From NCBI GenBank assembly GCA_964569715.1, contig CAZMUD010000076.1, positions 1 to 5,092 of the forward strand: a stretch of DNA of 5,092 nt, in the 5' to 3' direction. Source of the stretch: CAZMUD01 sp964569715. Lineage in GTDB: Bacteria > Chloroflexota > Dehalococcoidia > Dehalococcoidales > UBA2162. Positions within the stretch are counted from its first letter, which is position 1, and each line of letters begins with the position of its first letter. Of this stretch, positions 4,730 through 5,092 are shown piece by piece. The translations under genes and the position numbers were made by a program. Under the pieces are notes generated by a model that saw only the letters and a list, made by a program, of their open reading frames with translations, was not told the origin of the DNA and searched no databases.

Positions 4730-5092
4730 ATGAGTAGTGACGAAAAGAGATTGACCTTCCTCGGACATCTTGCCGAACTACGAAAGCGCTTAATTAGAAG
4801 TGTAATCGCAGTAGTAATTACTTCGATTCTTGCCTTCATCTTTGCCGAGCAGATATTCGACATTCTCATTTCTCCCGCGCCCCAAGGCACCAATCTCATC
4901 TACATTGAGATGACGGAGATGATCGGCACCTATATGAGGGTGTGCCTCGTCAGCGGTATTATACTGGCTATGCCCTACCTGACCTATCAACTCATCATGT
5001 TTGTCTCTCCGGCACTCACCAGCAAGGAAAAGAGGTATGTCTACCTGATTCTCCCCTGGATAGCACTGATGTTTGCCGCCGGTGTCGTCTTT
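4730..5092 (+). CDS. tatC: Sec-independent translocase TatC, N-terminal part (cut by window edge)
   Basis: 121 codons are present and the frame is open at the right edge; full TatC usually has about 250 residues and six membrane helices. TatC recognises the twin-arginine signal peptide and nucleates the export complex with TatA. The product begins MSSDEKRLTFLGHLAELRKR, including the typical cytoplasmic HLxELRKR segment at 13-20. TM1 spans about 22-40, TM2 about 65-90, and TM3 starts near 103. The signal-peptide binding loop FVSPALTSKEKR at 91-102 keeps F91 and E100, which align with E. coli F94 and E103. The ATG at 4730 is fixed by an in-frame TAA at 4721-4723. The Shine-Dalgarno signal is poor, so coupling to tatA, 20 nt upstream, is likely. 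Confidence 0.95.
   Translation, partial: MSSDEKRLTFLGHLAELRKRLIRSVIAVVITSILAFIFAEQIFDILISPAPQGTNLIYIEMTEMIGTYMRVCLVSGIILAMPYLTYQLIMFVSPALTSKEKRYVYLILPWIALMFAAGVVF

Noticed and set aside
4714..4990. Minus-strand frames opposite tatC
   Set aside because: The plus strand encodes an unmistakable TatC with conserved signal-binding residues, so these are antisense shadows.

Overview
The window looks like chromosomal core DNA from a bacterium of the Chloroflexota, most likely Dehalococcoidia or a close relative. I infer this from the protein style (a DnaD-type primosome protein beside a DnaC/DnaI-like loader, the N-terminus of an HNH protein of a kind I associate with this phylum, and a TatA with a WGPG motif) and the gene neighbourhood. 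No database search was possible, so the taxonomic call is tentative.

Layout. The left four fifths is one leftward (minus-strand) gene train. Read in the direction of transcription it is rplI (ribosomal protein L9, 3617-4069), dnaB (replicative helicase, 2192-3574), a DnaD-domain primosome protein (1476-2195) and a DnaC/DnaI-like helicase loader (170-1558). The spacings are 42 nt, a 4-nt ATGA overlap and an 83-nt overlap, so this is very probably one operon. After a 92-nt gap with a plausible promoter, an HNH endonuclease gene starts at 77 and runs off the left edge. The right end carries the divergent plus-strand pair tatA (4416-4709) and tatC (4730 to beyond the window), which encode the twin-arginine export machinery.

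The 346-nt divergent spacer (4070-4415) is rich in structure. It holds a leftward promoter for rplI, a perfect 11+1+11 bp palindrome over that promoter's -35, a third near-identical half-site over its -10, a 22-bp tandem repeat, and a good rightward promoter for tatA.

How the genes work together. DnaB unwinds DNA at the fork, DnaD-type proteins help remodel origin or fork DNA, and DnaC/DnaI-type AAA+ proteins load DnaB. Helicase, accessory protein and candidate loader are therefore translated from adjoining, overlapping genes. The most unusual feature is the loader. It is a single chain with an N-terminal cysteine cluster followed by two complete, tandemly duplicated AAA+ modules offset by exactly 187 residues. 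The first copy has lost the sensor-1 Asn, while the second keeps it. This suggests a double-headed loader with specialised halves.
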